Assembly (NCBI RefSeq): GCF_040436345.1
Contig: NC_133230.1
Location: 1,964,797-2,028,796, forward strand
Length of the DNA stretch: 64,000 nucleotides
Source: Pagrus major
Taxonomy: Eukaryota; Chordata; Actinopteri; Spariformes; Sparidae
Reading direction: 5' to 3'
The notes under the pieces are model-generated. The model had not been told where the DNA came from and searched no databases. It was given only the letters and a program-made list of their open reading frames with translations. This document shows, piece after piece, positions 36,284 through 46,350 of the stretch (positions are counted from its first letter, which is position 1; each line of letters starts with the position of its first letter). Made by a program: the position numbers and the translations under genes.

Positions 36284-36300
36284 CCAGCAGGGGGCGCTGT
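36284..36300 (+). promoter_or_regulatory. CTCF-like motif downstream of dtd2
   Basis: CCAGCAGGGGGCGCTGT fits the vertebrate CTCF core (CCASYAGRKGGC...). It lies 250 bp past the dtd2 stop and ahead of the fusion gene. Occupancy is not known. Confidence 0.5.
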
Positions 36301-36929
36301 GTGCGCGTCAGGGAGCGGAAATGAGCAGCACTCGGTAAGATTGGGTTACAGCAGCGTTTACAACCTGCGTCAAAAGTGCTGCTCCTCCTCAGGTCAGTCA
36401 GCCTGCAGCAATAACACTTCCGGTTAAACTATCCCCGCCAAAATAACAGCACACAACTCAGGGACTACAATGTAAAATCAGCTGTTTTGAAACAATTTTA
36501 TTCATAGTGGTATCAGCATTTTAAAAAACATGATTTATAATAATATACAATCACTTATATTGTTTTTTCTGCTCTTGAAACCTTTTTGAAAATTTGAAGA
36601 TGTAATTTTGCAAATATTTTTTTTTCCTTATTGAGAACGAGAGCAATGTACAAAGAATTCAGGAGAGCACATATTGATGATGTATATAAATATAAATGAA
36701 ACAAATGTGCATAAGGAATGAGAAGAAAAAGTAGAGATACTAAAAATAAATACAAGTAAAGAAAAAATAACAAAAACACTGAGGTGTATGTATAGACAGA
36801 TATAATCAGTCCAGACATTCATTACAACTTTTGTTCTTTATTAAATTGATGGATTTAAGCAGCAAGTTTAGTTCCAGAAAAATATATAGGGATGTACAAA
36901 ATTTCTGTTTGTAAATAAAGATGTAAATC

Positions 36930-37535
36930 TTTCAAATGAAAATCAGTCATTATGTATAAAATGTCTCATATTTACAGACCTTGTCGCAAAATAAATAATA
37001 AACAGAATATGTTATACAGTAATTTAAATTCCTGTATCAATGTATGGATATATTTTAACATCCTAAAGATTCATGGTTGTTTAAGGAACTTTGATTTCAG
37101 CCCAAGCCTCCACATTCTTAGTGATCCACAAATGATATCTAAGGACGGACCGATGGACTTAATTCACACCAGTATAATGGTGGAAAAACAAATTATTATG
37201 AGGAACTGGAGGGAATGGTTCACAGAGCTGTCAAAAGTGGCATCACATGAACAAATCTCAAGGGCAGGACAGAGAAATATATGGGAAAGTGAACCGACAC
37301 TTAAGTAAAATACATTTCATGGGCATATTATTGTTTCTCTTGATTTTTATGGAGAGTAGAAATGATTAGTGTACCGTAAATGCGAATGTAGAGCAAGATG
37401 CTAACTTTTTATTTTATCTATTCATTAATTTCCATTTGGTTTTGTTTATTTCCTTTCCCTGTTATTTGATTATTTAATCGTGTTATTATTATTTAATTGT
37501 AATTAAAAAAAAAAAAAAATAAAATAAAAATCCTC
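36930..37535 (+). pseudogene. Probable L1-clade LINE ORF2 C-terminal remnant
   Basis: The frame 36952-37308 (118 codons) has the general pattern of the end of L1-type ORF2: a Cys/His-poor region, then a helix with EKQIIMRNWREW, then EQISRAGQRNIWES, then a stop. About 200 bases later comes an A-rich tail (37503-37535). The match is by pattern only; no reverse transcriptase motif is left. Confidence 0.35.
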
Positions 37536-37962
37536 GTTTTAAGCAAAATATAAACCTTTATTTTGAAAATCCTTACCGGAACGCACCGGGTCCCCTGCTA
37601 GCTGCTGCTAGCTTAAACCTGCACAACACCAAACGCCACATTTAGCCTCAAATTTGAGCTGAAACGTGTCAGTCTGCAGCTTTTCTGTGAACATTTAGAT
37701 ACAACACGATGGATCCAGATGTTTTCAGGAGCAGCTCGGTGGGAAAATCTCGCAGTTAAACTTGAGCTTTTGTTGAAAGTTGCTGACGGTGTAACGAGGA
37801 TTTGTGTTGACCGGACGCAGGATGTTCTGAGGTGGGGAGCTGAAACTTCACACTCACAGCAGGAATGTGTTGCATGAGGAGGAGATGCATGTGTTTGTGG
37901 TGTCACAACTAATGTGAAAGTCTGTGTGCATGTGTGTTTTTGCAGAAATAGAGAAGTGACAG

Positions 37963-37993
<31 letters not shown>

Positions 37994-38842
37994 CTCAGTC
38001 AATCAATTAATCAATTAAGCATTTGTTTACAAATTGTCATCACTAATGAGGAAGTGTCTGTCAGGTTAAAATGGCTTATTTTGACTAAATTACTGTTCAA
38101 AACCCAGATGTTTTTACTTTAATGTGGAAAAATGTCAGAAAATGTTGAATTATTTGCTCATTAGCAACAAAAAGGAGAAGTTTAACGTTATTATTTCATA
38201 TTTAACAAACCAGCCGTTGATTATTTGTTCAAGCTGTCCACGCTGATATGAAATATCCAGAGGTTTTCTATAAGGAACGGAGAAAAGAAAGCAAATATGT
38301 GACATTCTTACTTGATAATCATCAATTAATTTAATATCGAGATTGAGAGTCTGTTAGTCAATGCATTGAATAATCTTTCCAGCTTTACTGTGTAGTACAG
38401 TGAACGACATCCTCTGTTCTTAAACCCTCGATTCAAGTGAGGAAAAACTTACTAGATTTAGAGAAAAAACCTTTTACAGGGAGAAAAAAGACGGAGGAAA
38501 CCTCAGGAAGAGCCTCAGAGGAGGGATCCCTCTCTCAGGACGGACAGACATGCAACAGATGTCGCCAGTACCGACCAGAACATCAAAATCCAGGAGGACG
38601 ACTGAGCAGAAGTTGTGCCCGAGCCACATGACCTTGGTGACCTGGAAGAGGGAACATAAGATACACATCTTATTATCTATCTGCCACACAAGATAATAAG
38701 CAATAAAAAAGAAAACATATCGTAAAACAGAGGAGAGCAATGATCCAGGGTGTGACGATCATCGTGGTCCATCAGAAAGGAGCCTGAATGAAAAGAGTTG
38801 CATGAGAGTTGATTGTCTTTGTCTCTCTTTCCTCCGTTACAG

Positions 38843-39731
38843 ATGCCTTCGTTCGACTTCATAGATAAGGTGGAGCTTTTTGTGCGGACGGGAACTTTTC
38901 AAGTCGGTGCGTCAAAGAGTTCAAAGAAAGTAACCAGAGCTGCCAGCAAACACTTCATCTATAAAGGTATTTCAGAGCTGCACCGGCAGCTGACAGAGAC
39001 AGACACTTAAAGGCCCAGGCAGGTTAACTTCAGCTTCCTGGTAGTAGTGAAGCAGAAGTCTTAGTGACAGATGTGTAAAAAAACATTGGACACCAAATCT
39101 GTCTGAGAAAACACACAAAGTACGCAGAGGTCGGGTCAAACTTTATTAAAAATCAGAATAATTAGACCTTTAGAAATCTGCAGTCAGTTGGTCTAATAGG
39201 TCACTGATGTTCCTGATGTTAAAACTCAACTCGTCTACTTTAAAAGTTAGAAAACACTGGCTCTGCTGCACAGCAGTGAACCCGAAAGTGTGCGAAGGCA
39301 GAACGCGCTCACTCACATCACGACGATGAACTCGTCTTTGTTTTTAGTTTGTCTGTAACCGACTGTAGTTCCTCCCTCCGTCCTCCAGATGGCTGTCTGT
39401 GGCGTTCCTATCGAGGCCGCCTCCTCCGCGTTGTCAGGAGCGACGAGGAAGTGAGGGAGATCCTGGCCCGTTACCATGACAACAACAACCACGCCGGCCG
39501 GTCCCGGGCCGTAAAGGAGATCATGGTGATCAACAGAATATTAAAGGATTTACACACCTGCTGCGATGGCGAGCGTGGTGTTGCAAACAGGGTCTGTTTC
39601 TAATCCTCCTCCTCTTCCTCCTCTTCCTCCTCTTCCTCCTCCAGTTGATGTATTACTGGGTTGGAGTGACGGAGGCGGTGAAGAACTGGATCAAAGCCTG
39701 CGCTGTTTGTCAGAGCAAAAGTCCGGCCGAA
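38843..39731 (+). other. H2C2 module 1 of the fusion gene
   Basis: This is residues 1-112 over exons 1-3. It comprises a helical lead (KVELFVRTGTF), a basic stretch, an intron of phase 1 just before Asp-Gly, then RLLRVVRSDEEV, the His pair (YHDNNNHAG) and the Cys pair (CAVC). The order and spacing match the region before the catalytic core in GIN1, a vertebrate gene of GIN/Ginger transposon ancestry. Nothing in the frame is disrupted. Confidence 0.8.
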
Positions 39732-42700
39732 CCCCCCGACCCGCCCGTCCGCTTCTGCCTGGCCTACGGCTGCGACGCCTCCAACTACGTTTACCCCGGG
39801 CTCAGCTTCCACAGGTGGATCTTCACACATCAAGTATCATATTCTTAGCTTTGTAGCAGTGGTACTGTGAGGCTTGGCCCAGTTTGTCAGCCTCAGTTCT
39901 GTTCTGGCTCAGTATGAAAGTACTTTTTCCCTGCAGGTTTCCAAAGGAGGCTGAGAAACGGCGGTTGTGGCTGGCGGTGGCTCAGAGGGACGAGGGCTCG
40001 CTGCGCATGAACTCCTGCCTCTGCTCCAGACACTTCGAGCCGTCCTGCTTCACGCTGAGCGAGGGCGGTCAGCTGACTCTCCCGCCAGACGCCGTACCCA
40101 CCATCTATTCTGTGACCGTGCAGGAGGACGAGGTGACACAGTACAGCTAATAGAGGCAGTTGCAGCTCATCTGCAGGCTTAATTTCGTACATTTCCAGGA
40201 ATAAGGACAGGTTAATAATGCAACAACAAAACACGAGTTTATTCTTTCAGTTAGTCTCTAGTAGAGACGTGAAACTCTCACTCTCCCTCTTCGTCTTCTT
40301 TGCCGCCTCCATCAGAGTTTCCACAGTTGTTCCAGTTGTTGCATCGTTACCTGGAGATAACGACCGGGGAAAACAAAGCCTCTTCCTGTTTTGGTTGCCA
40401 GACCGACTCGCTCGCTTCCTTTGGGCTGTAATTCGACCTTTGCTTTTCTGGGAAAACCCGAGCCTGGGGAATGAAAAGCACAGTGAAAGAGAGTTAAAGG
40501 GAACCGGTCTATACGTGGATCGTGTCATTGATACATTACAGAGATTATTAATATGTCAGTTTTTAGTAAATACCGATGATACAGTGTAATAGCTGCAGGA
40601 AAATGACAGCGTCCACGTATAAACCTCGCCTCACTCTGCTCTTCAGGGGCTGGATTTTTCCTGACAAACTAACGTCGAGTTACAGCACGAAGGAAGCTCG
40701 TCTGTCATTTGGCAACCAAAACAGGAAGAGACATTGTTTTCCCTGGTCGCTTTCCCAAAGGTAACGGTGGAAACACTGATGGAGGCAAAGAAGGTGAAGA
40801 GGGAGAGACCGAGGTAAACCTCAAATGAATCATCTGCACTGTCGTCTAATCGTCTTCTCTCCTTCTCTTGTAAACTTCAGGAGAGAACATCAAGAACAAA
40901 ATATGTTTATTTTACAGCAAAAACACAAAGTATTTCTGATGCGTCCTGCTTCTGTCTATTAGGGATATATTGATTATCGGAAACAGTGGAGCTTTTTGTC
41001 CGATTGCCGAGATATATTAATCATCTCCACCAACGAGGTTATGTTTTTGCAAACTACTGAAAAGATTTTGACTAAACTTGGATGTGGACCGCATTAACAC
41101 TTGGTGTGGTTCTGGATAAAAGGACGGATCCAGGAATTGTTTCTCACTTTCTTTAACTTCTGATTCAGCTTGTTTACTCCAGTAAAAGTAATAGAGTACA
41201 GGCTCTGAAATGTACTCGGAGTAAAAAGTCTCCCTCTGAAGGACATTTGTGGTCAAAGCTAACTGAAGCTCACGTCATGTTAATATAATTCATTAAAGTT
41301 AAAGGTAGAATCAGTAGGATTTGTCCCAGCTGTTCCTGAACGCACCACAAAGATAGCTGATTGTCGAGTCTCATTCCCAGGATAACTTCATCCTCTTCTG
41401 TTTTCAGGTCTCCGTCCCTTCAGATGAGGACTTCCTCCAGTCCAGCACCCTGGAGGACTTCCTGTCCACAGCTGCTGCTGCTGCTGCTGCTGAACCCACA
41501 GATCCGTCTGATCCGGCCTTCGATCAATCTGAAACACCCGTGGAGCTGCAGGAGCACCAGTACTCCCTCCCAGCTCCCGATCCCGACTCCATGGAGACGG
41601 TGGAGGAGTACAAGAGGAGGAAGACCACCATCGAGCCGAGCTTCGCCGTTTACAACCAGATCGCCAGGTAGACCTGTGATCACCTGACCGCTTCATTCAC
41701 GTGTTCAAGTTTCTTCATTTAACGGAGGTTGTGTTGAGAGGTTTTTACTTTTTATTCTGCAGGTATCTGAGCCACAGGATCTTACCTATGCAGAGCAAGC
41801 AAAGCAGATTTGCTTTAAAAAGGATGTCCAAGCGCTTCGGCCTGATAGGTGAGAGGACGGAGTGATAAAACACAACATCACTCACTTTATTTACCTCCTT
41901 CAATCCTCAGAGAGACAGATTTTAGTATCAAATTATGTCTTTAGAAACATTTCTCTTGTGTTTCAGACGGAGTGCTGATGTACACTCGAGTCTCTCCTCC
42001 TCTCAGAGTGCCGCGCAGCAGAGAGGAGGTTTGTGTCGTCTACTCACAGCGTCAAGTCTTCATGAATCATGTGAAATGTGTTACGTTGCTTCCCATCCTG
42101 CCTTTTTTGCTCCCAGGTGAACTCGATCCTGAAGCAGTTCCACGACAACCAGGGTCACTACGGACAGGGGATCTGCCAGCGACAGATCACAAAGCACTTC
42201 TATTGGGCCAGCATGACCCGAGACCTGGCCCGCTGGATCAGCAACTGCAACACCTGCCTGAACAGAACCAAGAGGAAGTGGCTCCGCTGCAGCGTCAACA
42301 ACTGCACCAACTGCTGCGGGCCGGTGGAGAGAGGCCTGGGCCTCACCTTCCACAGGTACGAGCGCAGGTCAGAGATGTACGCATATTTGCTTCTTTTCAC
42401 TGCATCTTCACCCGTCATCGCCTCCAGGTTTCCTCTTCACAACACGGTCCTGCTGACCCAGTGGTTGAGGGCTGTTGGTCGTCCGAACTGGCACCCTCGG
42501 CTCCGCTCGTCTATTTGTTCGACCCATTTCACCGAGGACTGCTTCGACCGCAGCGGGGACAAGGTCGCGCTCACTGCAGACGCCCTGCCCACGCTCCTGG
42601 TCCACGGCGACTCGGCTGTAAGACACAAGAGTTACTGACTGTATATCTGAATTATACATTAGTCTGTGCTGTTTTAAACGTCGTGTCTTTCCTCCTCAGA

Positions 42701-45700
42701 CTCCGTCCAGAGGTCCGGCCCAGCCTGCTGCGGGGGAGGAGGTTCGTTTAGATGATCACAAAATGAGCAAATGTCAACCTTTTACAGCCATTTGGACTTG
42801 ATTTTAACTTCCTGTTTGTGTGCGAGCAGGCCTTTTTTGCCAAGTACGATGCCGTGGAGCTCTACCTGAGCAGACGCATCTATCCTCCTGGACTGAGCTA
42901 CGTAGAGAAGAACACCTTCAGGAGGTTCTGCAAGAAGTTCGCCATCAAAGGTTTGAACAGAACTACCGTCATCAGGATTGTCATTTAATTCCTTTAATAC
43001 TTACTTACATGACCGTGTTCTGGTTTTCCAGACGGTGAGCTCCACATGGTGAGCGAAGATCGGCTGCGTTTGGTTCTGAGGACCAGGCAGCAGGTCGAAG
43101 CCGCTCTGGTGGATTATCACAACGAGCTGAACCACCTCGGAGTCAACAAGTGTCTCCGACTGCTCAACGAAAAGTGAGACTAATAAATCGCCTCCGTCAG
43201 GATGAGATGAAACTTTATGATCCTGCAAACAGAAGGTTTAAAGTAAATCTAGGTTTAAGCAAAGTTTCAGCTTATTTTACTGTTTACTGTCTGACTTAAA
43301 GACATATTTGTTCATGTTGTGACATATTTGTAAAACCTCAATCTGTGTCTCAAACTTTGTCATGTTGGGCCTGGAAAGTCCTTGAAAAGTCTTTGAATAT
43401 GATGTTTAACAAAACATTATTGATCCATTGTGTAGCATCCTGATGCTGCATGTCTTCAAGAGTCAACGCAGAAAAGACAAAAAGGAAAAGTTTGTCAAAC
43501 TGTTGGGACGATTGTAGGATATCCTTGATACTTTACTTGATTACACCTGATCTCTGACAGGTATTTCTGGAAGACCATGAGAGCTGATGTGATGCAGTGG
43601 GTCAACAGCTGCTCTCAGTGCAGCAGGAGGAAGAGGAGTAAACCAGAAACAGAAGCAGGACGATCAGAGTCGCTCGTATCACCACAGATACACGAGGACG
43701 TGGACAGGTGTGTGGGAGTCTGTCTGGAGACATCTGGGAAATTAATGCTTCATATTGAATTTCTTTGTTCTTACTTCTTTGTCTCTCTCTCTGTCTTTGT
43801 CGTCATGTCGGCAGTGGGAAGGATGGCGATGATTGCAGTGATGATGAAGAGGATGACAGTGGGGATGTTGATGAAGGCGCTGGGAGTGTCGCTGATGAAG
43901 AGAGACCGCCAGCGAATCCAGAGGTCGTAGTGGTGGGTGTCTCTGCTTCAGCCAACAGGATTCATCTTTGTCATCATCAAGTTATAACTAAAGATTTAAA
44001 ACAACAGTAAACACTTAAATGAATATTATGTTGTAATAAATAAAATGCTAAGCTACCTCTGAATACTCCACCATCATCAGGAAAGAGTTTGTAAGACAAC
44101 ACATCTCTCATGTCAATCCTAGGAGAGCCCTTCGTCCTCTCAGCCTGAAACTCCCGTCAACCCTCAGCCCAGAATCCCCATCCTCCTCCATCTAAGAGCT
44201 CCCATCCACTTCCAGCCCAAAACTCCCATAATCCTCCAGCCGAGGACTCCTAACACACCCTTCGTCGCCAGACTCTGGTCCGTCAACAGAGCGACCCCAG
44301 CAGTCCAGAAGAAGACGAACAGCTCCGACGTTCAGCCTGAGAACCAGAGCAGCGTCCAGGTTCAGGAGGATCAGACAGAAACAGGAAGCTCAGAGGGCAG
44401 CGCCAGAACTCATCACTGTGTCAAAGTCCAGGAGACAACCAAACTCCTCACAGAGTCGCATCCTCCGCCTGAGCCCACGGCTAAACTCCCACAAGCCCCA
44501 AGCAAGCAGGTTCTACTTCCAAGTCAAAGCAGAGGACCAAAGACCCAAATATCAGCTCAAACCCGGAGTCAGGGCGGCGTCCAGCGCCTGGAGAAGAGAA
44601 AGCTCGAGTTGGCGGCAGGTTCATCAACTAAGAGGAGCTGCGGCGGTGGTCTGGAGCCTGTGGCGGCCTCGAGCACCAAACCCTGGCCCGTCTTCACCAT
44701 CGCTCAGTCTGCCCCGACTAAGACAGCTGGACCCCCTCCTGAGGTGGACAGGTACGGCACCACGTTCTGCCTGCTTTCCTTTTATTAAGTGTTTTAACTG
44801 AATTGTAATATATGTGTGTGTGAGCAGCCCTGCTCTGTTTCGGAGGCCCGGGAGTCTTCAGGCCCGGACCGTCATCCAGCAGTGCAGCACGGCGAAGGTG
44901 AAGACCAAACCAGCCGTGGACGGAGCCGATACTGAGTGGGCGGAGGTGGGTCTGTGTGTGGATCTGTTTATTATTGTGTTTATTCATCTTCAGTAACTTT
45001 AGATTATGATGCTCCTGGGCTGTAGTGATGTGGATCCAACAGATATCCTGTCAGATCCGCTGAGATCGGAAGTACAAGGTACATCTTTCCCAAATGACTG
45101 AGTTTAAAGATCGACCTAGAACAGAGAGATTTGGGATCAGAAGTCTTGATGTTCCTGTCTCGGGCCTCACACCACTGCTGGGCTGTGAGATTTCACATTT
45201 TGGTGGATTTAGTGGATCTTCTCTGTCCTCAGATCCAGGAGGGGATAGTCGTGTACGTCTGCTTCTTCCACGGAGCCACTGAGGACGCCACTTACGAGAT
45301 GGGTAAGATGTGACAACATGTTGTCTTAATTCATAATGTTATCACCAGATACGTGGATGCAGAGTGACGTATAGCGAGGTAAATAGCAACATAAGTCCAG
45401 CCTCTTCTGTCTTTTTCAACAGCCAACAGCCTGATGACCACCAGATTTTTCCGTAAAGACACCGGACACTGCGTCTCCGTTCTCGACCTTCCCGGGAGCG
45501 TCTTATTGATCCCTCAGGACTCCCTGATCGGGGAGCCGGTGCCCAAGAGAAAGATTCAGTACAAGGGCGGGTGTGAGCTGTGGTGGGGCGCCCAGCTGTT
45601 CTCCAACCTGGTGTCGGCCTGCAGGGAGCTCATGGCCGACTCGGTGAAGTGCACGAAGGCCGGCGTGAAGGTGGAGCACGGAGTCTACGGACAGAAACAG

Positions 45701-45751
45701 GAGATCGCCCTGAACTCTGCGGAGCCGCTGACGCTGCTGCTGGAGTTCTGA
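38843..45751 (+). CDS. GIN-type H2C2 (x3) + THAP (x2) + DTD2-like fusion protein, ~1,056 aa
   Basis: Not a gene I recognise. Exons: 38843-38966, 39389-39525, 39645-39814, 39937-40132, 41408-41667, 41763-41848, 41967-42028, 42117-42355, 42428-42617, 42700-42741, 42830-42950, 43032-43173, 43561-43707, 43815 to about 43923, 44123-44751, 44828-44945, 45233-45302, 45423-45751. All junctions are GT-AG and in frame; the exon 14 donor may lie up to 9 bases later. Domain order: H2C2 module 1 (His71, His76, Cys106, Cys109), THAP 1 (Cys125, Cys130, Cys173, His176, with AVPTIY), H2C2 module 2 (His354, His359, Cys389, Cys392), THAP 2 (Cys403, Cys408, Cys455, His458, with ALPTL), H2C2 module 3 (His572, His577, Cys607, Cys610), acidic stretch about 640-675, Pro/Ser-rich linker about 676-884, DTD2-like domain about 885-1056. 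The H2C2 modules look like the N-terminal part of vertebrate GIN1; no integrase catalytic core follows. The ATG sits right after an acceptor, so a non-coding 5' exon is likely. Inference: nuclear, sequence-specific DNA binding by the THAP domains. Confidence 0.88.
39761..40111 (+). other. THAP domain 1 of the fusion gene
   Basis: C2CH zinc-finger DNA-binding domain, residues about 125-203, over exons 3-4. It has the Cys-x4-Cys start, FHRFP, an invariant-type Trp (W155), CSRH for the Cys-x2-His pair, and AVPTIY, the AVPTIF-type closing box. An intron of phase 2 splits it between His-Arg and Phe-Pro. Confidence 0.88.
40270..40815. repeat. ~550-bp inverted-repeat (foldback) element in fusion-gene intron 4
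   Basis: Left arm about 40.27-40.56 kb; right arm about 40.57-40.82 kb in inverse orientation. A perfect 19-base block, CTTCCTGTTTTGGTTGCCA, at 40382-40400 recurs inverted at 40710-40728. Other paired blocks include TATACGTGGA near the centre and the CTCCCTCTTC and CTTCTTTGCC runs at the outer ends. The arms are clearly diverged, so it is not recent. In the transcript it would fold into a long hairpin. Confidence 0.75.
42323..42605 (+). other. THAP domain 2 of the fusion gene
   Basis: Second C2CH THAP domain, residues about 403-485, over exons 8-9. The Cys-x4-Cys follows H2C2 module 2 by only about 10 residues. FHRFP, W437, CSTH and ALPTL are present. The intron falls at the same His-Arg|Phe-Pro position and phase as in THAP 1, so the two domains are duplicates. 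Confidence 0.87.
44828..45751 (+). other. DTD2-like C-terminal domain of the fusion gene
   Basis: The last three exons encode a DTD2 paralogue of about 170 aa. Introns fall at the same two places and phases as in dtd2, and the middle exon is 70 bases in both. VVYVCFFHGATED, LDLPGSVLLIPQ and HGVYGQKQ align directly to dtd2 and known DTD2 proteins. The active-site-type motifs have drifted: PQATL is PQDSL, and TNGPYT is SAEPLT, so Glu1048 stands where the motif glycine should be. Proofreading activity is doubtful; tRNA, nucleic-acid or dimer binding could remain. Confidence 0.9.
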
Positions 45752-46179
45752 GGTTCTGATCCATGTTTTCTTTTCTACATCTCCTTGTCGAGCTTCTTTT
45801 CTGTGTGAAGGTTCTCGCACTCCCGCAGTTAGAGACACATTTTAGTTAATTAATGGGAAACCTGTCAAGTTTACTAAACCACCAGAGGAACAAAACTAAG
45901 GAACTGAAAATCCACTTTTTACACGAGGAAACAACCAAAAGTCTTAATTTTGTTCTTTATGTTTGCTGTCGTCTGACTCTGATGTCTGAATGTAATGACT
46001 TTGTCAGCTGTCTGCTGACTGTTTGATGGTTATTTATTTCTGCTTGAGAACAAAAACAGGCGTGAAACTGTCAGCAAATCAAGTTTGATTTCTCCTGTTC
46101 TTCAGCGTCATTGGTCACTTCCTCTTTCTCCTTTTATATATTTTTTATAGATTGTTTATTTAAAAAAAAAAAGGTCAAA

Positions 46180-46350
46180 CTTCGTCTGGTCCCAGCTTCT
46201 GAAATGGAGGATTTGCTGCTTTTCTTTGTCGTTTCTGACGGTAAATGAAGAGACTTTGGGTTTCTGACTGCTGGTTGGACAAAAGAAACGATAAGACACC
46301 ACATTAATCAGCAGATTCATCGATAATGAAAATAATCGTTTTGTCTCGAG
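46180..46350 (+). repeat. Interspersed repeat family D, copy 1
   Basis: GAGGATTTGCTGCTTTTC, ACTTTGGGTTTCTGACTG, TTGGACAAA, then ATTAATCAGCAGATTCATCG and ATAATGAAAATAATCGTT. The family ends in an ATCGATTAATCG-like AT-rich motif. Confidence 0.6.

Larger units (their letters stand above)
36033..38842 (+). other. Interval between dtd2 and the fusion gene
   Basis: Holds the dtd2 poly(A) signal (36214), the CTCF-like motif, the probable LINE remnant, and a CpG-containing patch at 37.56-37.62 kb (ACCGGAACGCACCGGG) that could be the fusion gene's promoter. An AATC run lies at 37.97-38.03 kb. A non-coding first exon of the fusion gene is expected here but cannot be fixed. Confidence 0.5.

Noticed and set aside
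36295-36333. ATGAGCAGCACTCG followed by GTAAG as a possible first coding exon of the fusion gene
   Set aside because: Joined to the 38843 exon it gives a stop at once; it could only be a 5' UTR exon.
41972-42751. Open frame of 259 codons across fusion exons 7-10
   Set aside because: It is in the wrong frame for THAP 2 and H2C2 module 2 and runs through introns; the spliced frame has the conserved motifs.
38843-43707. The H2C2 modules as pieces of a recent mobile element
   Set aside because: They lie in a multi-intron frame with THAP and DTD2-like domains, with no catalytic core, terminal repeats or poly(A); it reads as a host gene.
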